Made by a program: the position numbers and the translations under genes. Below are positions 9,720 through 22,735 of a stretch of 64,000 bases of DNA, in pieces. Location: contig JAOWBW010001597.1 in NCBI GenBank assembly GCA_026119855.1, positions 184,494 to 248,493 of the forward strand. The letters are read 5' to 3'. Below the pieces are notes generated by a model. The model worked only from the letters and a program-made list of their open reading frames with translations, had not been told where the DNA came from and did no database searches. Origin of the DNA: Campanula takesimana (lineage: Eukaryota > Streptophyta > Magnoliopsida > Asterales > Campanulaceae). Positions within the stretch are counted from its first letter, which is position 1, and each line of letters starts with the position of its first letter.

Positions 9720-12241
9720 TGACACGCCCCCAGGTACCGGGATCCCCTAATAGAACCTCGAACCTGGATGGGAGTGCCTAACGAGAAACAAGAAACTTAA
9801 CAAGAAACTTAATGACATTTGTTTAACAAACTGACATGATATATATACTCTAGAGTAAGGAGCTATACTAGCTCACAACACGAGTTCTAGACAAGAAAAT
9901 TTAAAACCAAACTTAATACATACACAGCGGAAACATGCCTAGCACATAAGCTGGCATTAAGAGTACTATACAAGATGTCTAGTGACAACAAGAACTGAAC
10001 AAGACTGTCTACCCCAAAATAAGGAGTTATACCACCCAATACATCGTCCTCACCAAGTGTAAAAGGACACAAGCCCCAAAATAATCACGACCTGCGAAGC
10101 AAGCTCCCAACTATGTCGAGCCTCACTGCGCACTATCCTTCCTTTCCTGGGGGGGGGGGGAAACAAATAAAGGGTGAGATAAATCTCAGTAAGCTATTAG
10201 ATGCAACTACATGACATGTTATCATGCAATTCAAGTAGATACTCAAATAATCATATCTCAAGTATCATCAAGTAACAAGTATATGAGAGGATAATCCACT
10301 CATCAAATAGCACATAAGGCTAAACAAGCAAGTTATAAGGATATTGCTTCCTTCCTTATTCCTCCCAAGAATACCATTGTTGTCGAAGCTTGTATTACTT
10401 TGACATCACGATCAATAACTGATTATTCAGTATATATCAGAAGACCCGGTAACCAGTGTCATTCTCAATATCAGTACTCATGATTATTCACGAGGTGTTC
10501 GGGACGGGAGTTTAGCATTCACTTAAGTCAGGCTTATTTCTCCAACTAAGGAAGCTATGCCCTTACTATGGCCGGTAGTAAGGGGTCGGGCGGAAATACA
10601 TAGGGACCCGATTGTCACTTAAACCCCAGCTCTCGCGACAAGCGTGAACCTATACATTTTCGAACAAGCAAGGAGAACCAGCTGGACTCACACAAGAAAG
10701 TACAAGTAGATATTTACTTGAACAACGGGAGAAGAACTAATCCAAATGTAGTGGACTAGCTCAACAAGGAACATGCTTCAAGTACTCAAGAAGTCACCTT
10801 GTTATCAAGCAACTATATGAAATGTTTGCACATACACAACAAGAACCTGTCTCATACACGTTAGTGCTTGTTCATAGCACTTTTTAGTTCACTACCATAC
10901 ATATGTATTGGTGTCAAGCCAAGTACAAGATTTTATTATCTTATATTCAAGTCTTAATCCATTTCTATGGATGTTCAAGTCATGTACAAGCTTTTAATGT
11001 CTTATACTTCAAGTTATAACTTTCAATCTTTGGACATTCAAACAAGTATAAGAGTTATACATTTACTCTTACCAAATCCCACTCCTATTCTTAGGATATT
11101 CAAGTCTAAGACCTTATGCTAATGCCTCTAAGGTGCACAATCATTGGATTCACAACAAGTATAACACATTAGTGCTTGTTCATAGCACTTTCTAGACATA
11201 AAAGAAGAGATACTACTCTTATACTTATGTTCTCATTTTAATTCAATGAGTATACATGTTTAAAACCAAGTCTGATGCCCCTAAAGTATCACAACACTTG
11301 CTAGGACATCTTATACTAAGGTTATATACCTTAACTAGGGTTACTTCCAACTTATACAAACTTTAAACAAAATCTTTGCTTTTTCAGATAACTGTGCGGT
11401 CGCCCAAAATGGACTGTGCGGCCGCACACAAGCATGTCAATTTCTTTGAAAAACCCTTCAGAAAGATGTGCGGTCGCACACTCATTTTTGTGCGGTCGCA
11501 CAATGGACTAGAATGCGAAATTTTCATTTCTTTCCCAGTTTAAGAATTGTCCGTCCCAAAACGTAGGAGTAACTTTTTACCAACAAGTTAACAACTCCAA
11601 AAATACACTAACATGCCCAATTTACTTAATCCAAGTTCTTTCAATATGCTACACAGGGGAAATTTACTCCTTTTGTCCCAAATTTACAAGTACCACAAAA
11701 ATCACCCCAAACACAAAATTAACAATCACAAGTATTGAGAATAACATTTATGCATGTTATTACAAGTAAGGGGGAGCTAATAACTTACCTAGTCAAAATT
11801 CAAGTTGACCCAAACTTATTTCTGTTCGGCCTGGAACGCTCTATTCAACGCCACGAATATTAATCCGGGATCGGAATCAAGAACGGAGGGATAATTAAAC
11901 TCGAGGAGTCGGGAATAGGGAAAACTTTTAACCCTAGCTTTGAAACAGAGGGAGTGTACGTAATGAATTTGGGGAGAAATGATTTTCTCAGAGAAGGAAC
12001 CCAAAGATAAACTTAAACTTTCAAAGAATGACACTTAGGCCCCTCAAGTTTCACTTTTAACAAAAAGACCCCTAAAGTCAAATTTCCACCAATGACCCAA
12101 AAGTCAAAACTAGACATTTAACCACCTTAATATTCTAAAGCAGTTAAAACTTTAACCCAAGTAAAACTAACACATAATATGCAAGTTCAAGTATTTAACA
12201 AGTATGTCAAATATTTAACAGGAAATTCGATGGGCGTTACA
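9720..12241. mobile_element. 2.5-kb solo LTR
   Basis: Begins TGACACGCCC and ends GGGCGTTACA, an imperfect inverted terminal repeat, and is flanked by the 5-bp TSD AAACG (9715-9719 and 12242-12246). No polypurine tract, primer site or coding region lies between the ends, so it fits a solo LTR left by recombination. Length and terminal bases recall long-LTR Ty3/gypsy families such as Tekay/Del, but that assignment is a guess. It carries four near-identical 14-bp palindromes at 11393-11502. Confidence 0.75.
11393..11502. repeat. Four copies of a 14-bp GC-rich palindrome
   Basis: TGTGCGGYCGCACA at 11415-11428, 11467-11480 and 11489-11502, and an imperfect copy at 11393-11406. The rest of the LTR is AT-rich. 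Confidence 0.85.
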
Positions 12242-12246
12242 AAACG

Positions 12247-12635
12247 TGTTTTTGAAATGACGCGGTTGCATTTTTGTAATAAACGAGAAGTTGTTTTAAA
12301 ACATGAGGTGATATTTTTGCAAATAATTGACACTCATCGTAAGTGCTAGTAGTAGTGTTAAAAAATGCTAGCCACTTACATTGACACTTATAAGTTTATA
12401 AGTGCAATTCAAATGTTTATAAACGCCAGTTTGAATCACTGAAATTTGTAATATTAACAATTGTCATTTACGATGCTTATGAGTTATTTACGAAAATGTC
12501 ACTGTTTATTTTAAAACAAGCGACCACGTGTTTTAAGAAAACACGTTTTTTTAATCTTTAAGAAAAAACAAACACGGTTTTTTATAAGAGCAAATCAAAG
12601 AGAATTGAGAACATGACATAAAAAAGTGTATTGAA
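12247..12635. other. Repeat-derived AT-rich stretch
   Basis: Contains ACGTGTTTT-type inverted sequences near both ends, similar to those around 44215 and 44600; the solo LTR appears to have inserted into such a repeat. No gene seen. Confidence 0.4.
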
Positions 12636-12889
12636 TACTCCCGCCGTCCCACTTGAATTAGGACAAATTTTTATTTTGGGTGTATCATTTGAATTAAAGC
12701 AACCAAAAAATAGAAGTGTTTTATTTAATGAGACTCACATTCACACTCACAACAATTTTCCACTCATTATTCTCTACCCCCACTTTCTCTCTCCTAATTC
12801 ACATTTCATACTCATAACATATACTCCACTAACACTTTTTCCGTACTCCCTGACCCAAAAATCTTAAATCCGGTGGGAAGGAGGGAGTA
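12636..12889. mobile_element. Stowaway-type MITE upstream of the pantothenate kinase gene
   Basis: Ends CTCCCGCCGTCCCACTTGAA and a degenerate complement GAAGGAGGGAG, with TA flanks. It lies about 290 bp upstream of the predicted TATA box of the kinase gene. Confidence 0.8.
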
Positions 12890-12972
12890 TTTCACGTGCT
12901 ATTGTGGTGTCAGGTGTCAACGCACAAAGCCGTTAATCTAAAGGCTATTTCTGTCAAATCGCCAAAAAAAAA

Positions 12973-13134
12973 ATGAAAAATTATGTTGATTTTGAAGCTA
13001 CATTTGAGAAGCATATGGAAGGCGTGATCCACGAAGAAAGAATTATTTTGGAAGGTCAAAATCAACATTTTGACAAGAAACATGCAATCGAATCTCATGA
13101 ATTAGTTGCCGTAAAATTGTATCGGAAAGAATAA
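12973..13134 (+). CDS. Small ORF of 53 residues, unknown
   Basis: ATG after an A-run, open to TAA at 13132-13134; the product is highly charged, starting MKNYVDFEATFEKHMEGVI. It lies just upstream of the kinase promoter on the same strand. The composition looks protein-like, but I do not recognise it; it could be a small gene, an exon remnant or chance. Confidence 0.25.
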   Translation: MKNYVDFEATFEKHMEGVIHEERIILEGQNQHFDKKHAIESHELVAVKLYRKE

Positions 13135-13178
13135 GGTGCCGGCGATTTCCTTAATTTATTCTTACGTCGCTGTATATA

Positions 13179-13186
13179 TATATAAG
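13179..13186 (+). promoter_or_regulatory. TATA box of the pantothenate kinase gene
   Basis: TATATAAG at the end of a short TA run, 86 bp upstream of the ATG at 13272; a start of transcription near 13210 would leave a leader of about 60 nt. Confidence 0.55.
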
Positions 13187-13271
13187 AGAAAGCGCACTGT
13201 AATGAGTGTGTATTTTAGAGAGAGAAAATCGAAGACGATCCACGAAATTTGCTTGTTAGAGAGATTAGATA

Positions 13272-16200
13272 ATGGAGAGCGACGAAATTCAAGTGAAATT
13301 GGATGATGTTTTGGAGGTCTCGATGCTGAATTCATCGGCCGGTGAAGCTTCACACCTAGCCTTGGATATTGGAGGTATTTGTTCTTCCGATTGCGTCCGC
13401 CATTGTTAATTTTGTTAATGCTCAATTAGATCATGCACGGTGCTGTTTGAATTGATTGCGTAGATGCTGGAATTTGAAGTTTGATCAATTTTGAGCAGCT
13501 CCTGCTTGCTATGAAATTGTTAGAAGAAATAGTGCTTTAATTAGGTTTATTGGCTTTTATACTTTATTGATTTATTGATTCACAATTAGGGTTGCTGAAA
13601 TCTAAAGATAGTTAATTACTGTAAGTTCTTGGGAAATTATAAGAAGACGCTTTATCAGATCAGATTCTAATTTTGGAATTAGTTCGTGTAGGAAGCAGAA
13701 GCCAGCATTTGCCAATGAGTAGTTTATTTTTTTTGTTGGTAAGAAGGGTAATTTGCAAAAGTTAAAGCAGTTTGAAAAATTCCGTTGCGTACACGAGTTT
13801 TCTCAGAGTTGAAATACCATAAATATAGATAATTAGCATGTTTACTAGTCAATTCTGAATAGAACGTCTTTATTTTTAATAAAGGTTGTGGAATGTTCTG
13901 CTTGACGGTTCATAGTTGCTTAGGGTAGTGTCATTGCAAGTTGGGTTGTGTTATCAATGCATCGCAAGGGCCAAGTCACCAGGTCGGTTGATTTTGTTTT
14001 CTCAAGTTGGTATGAACGTAGATAAGTCTCTCAAATCTTATCATTGTAGATTTTTTTTGTTTGTGGGCAACTTGTTTTTCATAATTTTATTTAGAGTAAG
14101 TTTGCCTGGGACAATTGCACTTATAACACCCCGTTTATGCTACAAATTCTTGTATGACTTTGTAATTATATCATGCTTATCTTTTATTCTTGCTTTATGG
14201 CTAACACGCACACACACACACAAAACACTCATTTTAGATATATTTACATGGCATTATTACATTCCTTGACAGGCTCTCTCATCAAGATGGTGTACTTTTC
14301 AAGGAGTAGTAGTTCCAGTGAGAATCAAGTGAGGCCGTCTAAGGAAAACTGTGGGGCTTATAATGGCAACAAGGTCGGCCATTTTCTAGACGGAAGACTT
14401 CAGTTTATGAAGTTTGAGACCAGCAAGATTAGTGAATGCGTACAATTTATTTCATCGATGAAACTTCACAGAAATGGTATGCATCTATTGTGATAAATTC
14501 TAACTTCAGAAGGAAATTAACTGTAGCTGATACGTGTCAAAACATAACTAAGGTAGTTTCCATGTCTCAGCTGAGTCAACCATTATGTTCAGTTTTAGGT
14601 AGGTTTATCGAGATTGCACTTGCTCTCATCTCAATGGCGTAAGCTTTGTTCTCGTGTCTTTGCCTCTGATCACTTGGCTTATTAGTCTCCTTATTTATAA
14701 CTACTTCATGTCATTGTATGAAATACAAGAGTCCACCTTATCTCAAATCGGTATATGCATGATCCTTAACGGAAGAGGCAGTTTCTTGTCTTGGTTCACT
14801 TGATTGGTTTTACATGTCAATTTTAAGACTGATGTGTGCCGTAACCAAAAGTTGATATTTTTTTCTCTTTCTCCTTTGCTTGGAGATGGCTGGTCATTTT
14901 AAAGCGATTCTCATTACATGTCTCACTTTCTACTAGGTTGAGTCATAGACTTTTCTATTCCTATCTTACAGTATTTGTTTTGCTATCTTATTGTTACTGG
15001 TAAATTTACTTTAAGTATTCATTTCAATCATGATGAAAATCAGGTGTTCTGCAGCATGAAGCTCCTGTCACGAACACGAATAATATCAAGGTATAGATCA
15101 AAAAATGACCTAAGTCCATTTTATTTTGTAGAAGTTGACCTCATAAAGTTTTGAGAGGCTATGATATCGGTAGAATTGGAAGCAATGAGTGATGGAGCAT
15201 CATATACTCCCTCCGTCCCGCTCGAATTAGGATTCTTGGTCAAATTAATTATACTTTGACCAATAATTTAATAAAAAATAATTATCCTATTGAAAATCTA
15301 AAAATAAGTATTGAGAGTACTATTATCTGTGATACAATTAACAATTTTTAAATTTTTATTACCATCATTATTTTTCTTCAAATTATTGGTCAAACCATAA
15401 TTAGGTTGACTGAAAATCTTAATTCGAGTGGGACGGATGGAGTATTAAAGAACAGCACAGTGTTTTTACAATTGACTCCAGTTTTTGAACAATTTTTGTG
15501 GAGATCTACTTCCAAAAGTACAGGAATAGTTGTTGAAATGTGCATCCATGATTAAGTCTCTAACGTCCACTGATGTTGTCGCTACACCCACCTGTTGGTT
15601 CTATAAGGCCTTGACCTATTCATGCATGATTGCACAAGTTTTAATTGTTTACTTAGATGCTGAAGATGTCAAAGTTTGCTCCATCTTGAAATGCTTACCT
15701 CCTCCTGATGTAGCTTGCTTCACATGAAACCTTCTATTTTCATATGCTGCCCTAACTATGTTCCTGTTCTGGCATCTATATCATACTCCCTCCGTCCCAT
15801 AAAGATAGTCCGTTTGTTTGTTGTTAATTCGAATGAACTTTGAGCTATAATTTAAAGTTAATTTAATTATCTCAATGAAGGAGTTAAAACTTGTTATTGA
15901 TACACCATTATAAATACTATCAATAACAATTTCAGATTTTCATTAGGATAATCAAATTAACCTTAAATTATGGCTCAAAGTTCATTCAAATTAATAACTA
16001 AAAAAGTGGGACTATCTTTATGGGTCAGAGGTAGTATATGATAACCATTAGTCAAGCTATAGCTAAAACCTGACATGATGTGAGTTTTTGAATTTCTCAA
16101 CTTAACCACCACCGATTAGGGTGGTACGGGAACTCACGATTTTCTCAAAAAAAAAAAAAAAAAAAAAAAAACACATTTTAATATCACGTACTCTCTTAGG

Positions 16201-19200
16201 TCAATTATTTTCAATTTTAATTGTTATTTATCTCAGGCCGGTTTATTTATCTGTATGAGATCTATATCAATGGTAAATGCTTCTAAAGTTTGGAAAACAA
16301 TTAAGGACTTTGTAATCTTTATGAAGGCCACAGGTGGTGGGGCATTTAAGTTTGCTGATCTTTTTAGAGAAAAGCTTGGAATTACTCTTGACAAGGTTGA
16401 CGAAATGAAAAGCCTTGTGGCTGGAGCAAATTTTCTGCTAAAGGTATACTGAAAGGAACTTCTCAATTTCGATGTTTCATGTAGATAGTTGTTATGTTAT
16501 CTGACCAGTATTGAGGAAATTCTACTCATATAATGCGTACATTCTTGATACTCAAAATCATCCAAGTGACTCATAATCCTATGTCATCTTCTTTTTCTTC
16601 CTTTGTTTTGGTTTACGCTTCTGAAGGTTTTGAAGTACCCTCACCTGCAGTTAATCAGAAGTAGTTTCACTATGTGCATGTGGACCTTACTGCTTGGTGT
16701 CAAATTTAGGAAGCATTTTTGTGTGTGCATGCGTTTTTGCACCATGTTTGGTTTTGAACCCCTTGGCGTGGTAGGTTTTTGTCTCCACATGGAGGTGTAT
16801 CGGGTTCATGTTAGGAGTGTTAAGCTTGATATATATTGTTGTATCTATCCCTAATAGCTAAAGCTTTTAGATGAGTTGGTAACTGAACAATTTTTATTGT
16901 CATATCTCACCGATCTCTTATTATTGTGCCTTTATTCCTAATTATATGCTTAGTTTTCCTCTGTTTGATGTTTGATTTGGAATAGCATTGTTGGTCTTAT
17001 TGGCATTGCAATTATCCTTTGGTAGGCTGTCCATTCTGAAGCTTTTACGTACACGGACGGACAGAGGCATTATATGCAGATTGACCACAAAGATCTTTAC
17101 CCTTTTCTCTTGGTAAACATTGGATCTGGTGTTAGCATGATAAAGGTAATTATTCATATTTTTCTCTTCTTTATATAGTTTACAAATGTTTGCGATTGCG
17201 ATGCGATCTTATATTCTGAGTGGTAGGAAAGCGTCTATTGTCAAGAACAAGTCAAATAGGTCGAATGGCCTAGAAAAAAGTCAATTTTATCCTCCTCCAG
17301 TGCGTTACTAGCGTTAGTTTTGGATATGTGAACTTTGGTACCAGGTCTTCTTTTGTTGTTGTAATGGGTTTTGAAGTTACACCTTCCTAAAAGTGATAAG
17401 AGCTAAGTAGTAGGTTAGATATGTTTGGTTCCCGCACTTACTTAGATTAATGAAGTAGTAATAATTATTTGAAAGGAAGTAATAATGATTTAGTGGTTTA
17501 GTTTTGTATTGAATATTCTCAATTGAGCCTTCATGCAGCCGTTCTTGCTTGAAGCATTAGTAGAATCCTTAGCATTCAATTTGTGGACTTTTGTATTTGC
17601 CTTATTTAACTTAAAAATGATTCATGTCAACTACTCCCTCTGTCCCAAAATGATAGTCCCTCTTTCTATTTTTGTTTGTCCCACAAAGTTAGTCTCATTT
17701 CTAAATTCAACGTTAAAAATCACTTAACTTCCTAAACTACCCACAACAAATAGTACTCCACACTACACTTGCGCCTTTCTTGTTTTTAGAGGAACCATGG
17801 TGCTAATGTGATTGTTTAACACCAATAAGGATAATTATGGAAATAAGAACAAATCACTAAAATGGTCTAATAGTCAAGGGAGTATTTATTATGGGAACAA
17901 ATCACTAAAATGATAGTCTCATTTCGCTTTTTTGTTTGTCTTTAAAAATTAGTATCATTTCCAAAATTAAGATTTCAAAATCACTAAATCTCCAAAACTT
18001 ACAATGCAACCTTAAAATGTTTGAAAATTCAAACGGGACTATCAATTTGGGATGGAGGGAGTATGGAGATACACTCCCTCCGTCTTAAAATGAATGTCCA
18101 AAAATATTTAGAATTTGTTTTTAATCGATCAATGGTAAATTTAGAAATTTATGAGGATTCATTATGATGAGACGGAGGTAGTATTAGATTTTGTAACTGA
18201 CTCAAATGATCACTTAAGAACTTAATGCGAATTGAGCCATGATCGTGACAGCAGCAGTAACAATACTTTTTATGAATCAATAACAGTGTGTGGATTATCA
18301 GAATCAACAAGCTAATTAAGAACCAATAATCATTAAACTCGAATAATTAAACATGCCTTTATATGCCAACCGCCGCCACTGTAACACTGAATTCAGCATT
18401 CTTCCATAATACTATGTGAATCGTGTTTAAATATTTATATCAACACAATACCATCAACAGTCACTTTGTATAACTACAAAACGCCAGTTAACCATGAATA
18501 AAACAACTGATAAAAAAAGTACTCCTCCCTCCGTCTCAATTTTGATAGTCTCAAGTCTCCTTTTTGTTTGTCCCAGAATGTTTGTCTCATTTCTAAAATG
18601 AAGGTTTAAAAATCAATGAATTTCCAAACTTATAATGTGATCTTGAAATGTTTGAAGAGTAACGGGACTATCATTTTAAAACAGAGGGAGTATATATATA
18701 AATCCCTTAGATTAAAGCTAATAGAAATCCTTCTAACTTGAACTTTGAGTCCCAAGACCGCTCCCTGCAAATAATTAAATGAAAGATTATGCTCAAATTC
18801 AGCTTAAACATACATTTTAAATAAATAAAGTACTATCACATTCGTAATCCAACAGTGCTTGATACATTACCTAATTTTGCCCCAACTGGCCAAGAAGTGT
18901 GGGATATTGAACATAGATCTCTGCGAATGTTTGCATATCCGTCATCTCCCCAATTCTTCCCCCAAGTGTTTTTGATTATGTAGTAGTCAATCCCATTGTC
19001 AGTTCCGTACCCAACGATCATAACAGCATGATATTTGTCACCTTGGTCCTTTTTAGGAACAAAGCCACCCTTCTTTTGGAACTCCAGTCCCTTCTCATTT
19101 TCCATCTTCTTCTCATCACTTGTAAAATTTCCATTAAAGACCCCCTATAAAAATAAAGAGTAATTCGATATATGTTAGAAAGTGGCGCTACTTAATATAC

Positions 19201-22200
19201 TAGAAATTCAATATAACAATCCAAGCCACAAATAAGAATGCTCCATTTCAAAAAATATATACTCCCTCCGTCCCACCCATAGTTATCAAAAGCCCGCCTA
19301 GGCGCTCCTGGGTGCACCTAGGCTCCGGGCACACCTTTTGCGCCTTGGTGCGCCTTGGGCCTTTAATAACTATGGGATGCACCATAGTTATCAAAAGCGC
19401 GCCTAGGCTCCGGGCACACCTTTTGCGCCTTGGGCCTTTAATAACTATGGTCCCACCCGAATTAGGATTTTTGGGTTGGGCATGGGGATTAAGGAAGAAG
19501 GGTTAGTGGAGTAGGTGTTGTGAGTATAAAAATTAAAGTAGGAGAGAGAAAGTGTGGTAGAGAATAATGAGTGGAAAGTTGTTGTGAGTGTGAATGTGGG
19601 TCCCATTAAATAAAACACTTCCATTTTTGGGTTGTCCTAATTCGAATGGGACACCCAAAATGGAAATTTGTCCTAATTCGAGTGGGACGGAGGGAGTATA
19701 TATTAATGCCAAAAAAGGAAGGAAAAAAAACATTCTTACTTTCCCCGTGAACATTTTCAGCTCTGGTGTAAATTTGATAGCACTTGCAATTGGTTGCACT
19801 TTCAAAATTTCGAGAATATCTTTCTCACTTTTGTCTTTAGCCTTTTCAAAATTCGTCAGCCAGAGTTTACGTGACATATTGTCTATATCAAATCTTGGAA
19901 TCTGCATAGTTGAGTCAATCAAACAAGTAACAAACGTGAGTAAAACATGAAAAAAATAATACTAACAAATAGCTTGATAACCTTTTCAAAAAGACTGGGA
20001 AGGTGATTTATAAGAGACTGCCAAAAACATTTCTCACTTCCAACAATATAGATGATAAATTAGTCATAGCCCAACCATGTGATGCTTTGTTAATTGTTAC
20101 ATAATTTTACCAAACTACTTTATTTGTAAATGATACTATCTCAATTTGAATTGAGTTGTTTGAGAAGACATGACAAGTTGGAAAATCATAATAGGAAAAT
20201 TATAAAAACTCAAAAATACACTAAAACTTTGACTTTCTGGTGTATGATCACTTCCATAGTATTTCGTTCCAAGGCCAATAAGGAGGTGGATTTGATAACA
20301 TTTTTGTCAAAATATTACAAGGTATAAATTAGTTTGATAGGTATGAAGATATCTATACCTTTTGAGTACGTTCTTGAATTGCAAACTGAGTCGGAGTTGG
20401 AATTTTTCTTTCACAAATTCTTTTGCCTTGGTATGGATTATCTTTCTCCATAGAGAGTCCGAACCGCATCATGTATTTAAAACCATTGTTTGTGCTTGAT
20501 GTAAGGCATCTCATTGAATCTGGGATTTTTGGTCTCTCCTTTTCATCGTGTGGTATTCTTAGATGAACGTAGTCTATCAACTCTTGAGGCCCGGCCTTCA
20601 CATGTATTTTTTCTTCATGCTGCGAGTTATAAAGAGCGCTGGCTAGCTCCGCAGCATGAATTGCCCAGCAACAGTCTGCAAAATAGAAGCACCAAACATG
20701 AGTCACAAAGAGCACTTCCTATGCTAAAGAAAAGAAAAAGAAGAAGAGCACTTCCTCACAAAGAATAGTAAATTTTGTTCTTCCACTCACGAATCAATAA
20801 AAACACAAAACATGATAATTCTAAACTCTATTGCTAAAATTTTCTAAACTTCTTTGTGATTGTTTTGTCACAACTAATGGAAGTAAAGAAAAGGACAAGT
20901 TCAAGGAATAAGAGCAAACTACACATAAAGCAAAAAAAATAAAATAGATAAAAATCAAAGCCCCAATGTGACATATAATTCCTACTGGATATGTTTCTTC
21001 CTTCCCATTTAATTTGAAATATTTTCAACAAGTTTGATTTGGGAAAGGGAGTACTGCATGTGCATGCATATATGAACAGAACAACAATCAACCCCTAATT
21101 CCTTGCACTATAAGAAAATACTTTGATTAAACTTATCTCTCGATAAGAATCCTTTGACTGATAATCGAAGAATAAAAACTGTTGCGTGTACTCTTGGTGT
21201 CCCGAAATGATCTTACTTTTTTTTATTGTTATTACGTAGGTACTTTGAGTAACACATTTAAGTAAATTTAATTATGTTACTGAAAATTCAAAATTTGTTA
21301 TTGATACACCATTATAAATTCTATTAGTAACAATTTTTAGATATTCATTAGAACAATTAAATTAGCCTAAAATTATTGGTCAAAATACCTTTGTAGTAAC
21401 AGCAAATAAAGTAGGAAGATCATTTCGAGGACAGAGGGAGTATATTAACTAAGTATTAACATCCAAATATGCCACACATACTGCCAAAAAAGCATAATAA
21501 AAGCATGGAAATTAAAGGAAATATACCAATAAAAAGCTGTAAATACCTCCATTAGGCAGCTTTGAAACAGTCAAATCATGTTAGAATAGCATGAAGTAAG
21601 GGCAAAATCAATAATTTTGTTTAGTTAATTAATACAGTAGTTCAGAGGATGCATAAAACTTACTGCATCTTCCTTGGTCTATAACCTCGGGACTGAAAAT
21701 GTTCTTGGTCCTCAAGTCACTGTGATCAGTACCAGTACCCTTCTTACCCTCCTGAAACCAAAATAAAAAATAAAAAATTCCACATATATTAGATGAATAG
21801 TCCAAAAAGAATCTCTAAAATGTGTATTTGATCTGTAAATTCAGGCGCCCACACACTTAAACTGAAATGTTTTCAGATTTTCAAAAAATGAAATGATTAT
21901 AATTCTGTTTTGATTTTTGAATAGGGACTGTTTGGACTGCAAGTGCTCACATAATAACAGCAGTGATTGTCCAATACCCTTCTTACCCTTTTGAAACCAA
22001 AAACAATACACATATAGTATACACTTAGACGAATAGTTTAAAACGAATCTCTAAATGTGTATTTGATATCAAAATTCAAACACACATACACACACACTTA
22101 GACTGGAATGTTTTCATATTTTGCAAAAACGAAAAATAATTTTCGGTAATGTTTTGATTTTTGAATAGGGACTGTTTGGACTGCAAGTGCTCACATAATA

Positions 22201-22701
22201 ACAGCAGTGATTGGCCAGTACCCTTATTACCCTTCTGAAACCAAAAATAAAATGAAAGTACACATATAGTATATACTTCGATGACTATTCCAAAAAGAAT
22301 CTCCAAAATGTATATCTAATATCTTAATTCAAACACACAAACACACTTAGACTGAAATGTTATCAGATTTTAAAAATCGAAAATGATATCCGGTAATGAT
22401 TTTGTTATAATTTTTGAATAGGGACTGTTTGGACTGCAAGTGCACATATAATAAAAGTTGTGATTGGTTCTGGGGTTTTGTCATTGGCTTGAGCTACTGC
22501 TCAATTGGGATGGATTGCTGGCCCAACTATTACATTCTCTGAACCATTAATTGTGTGTGTGTCTGGGTTTTTGTGAAGATGAACAACTAATTCATAAAAA
22601 GAGAGAAGATGAAGAAAGTGCATTGTTTAAAGAAGAAGAATGAGAAAACTTACGGAGGGAACACTGAGAGAGCTAGAAGAGGCCATTGTTGGCAAACGGT
22701 T

Positions 22702-22735
<34 letters not shown>

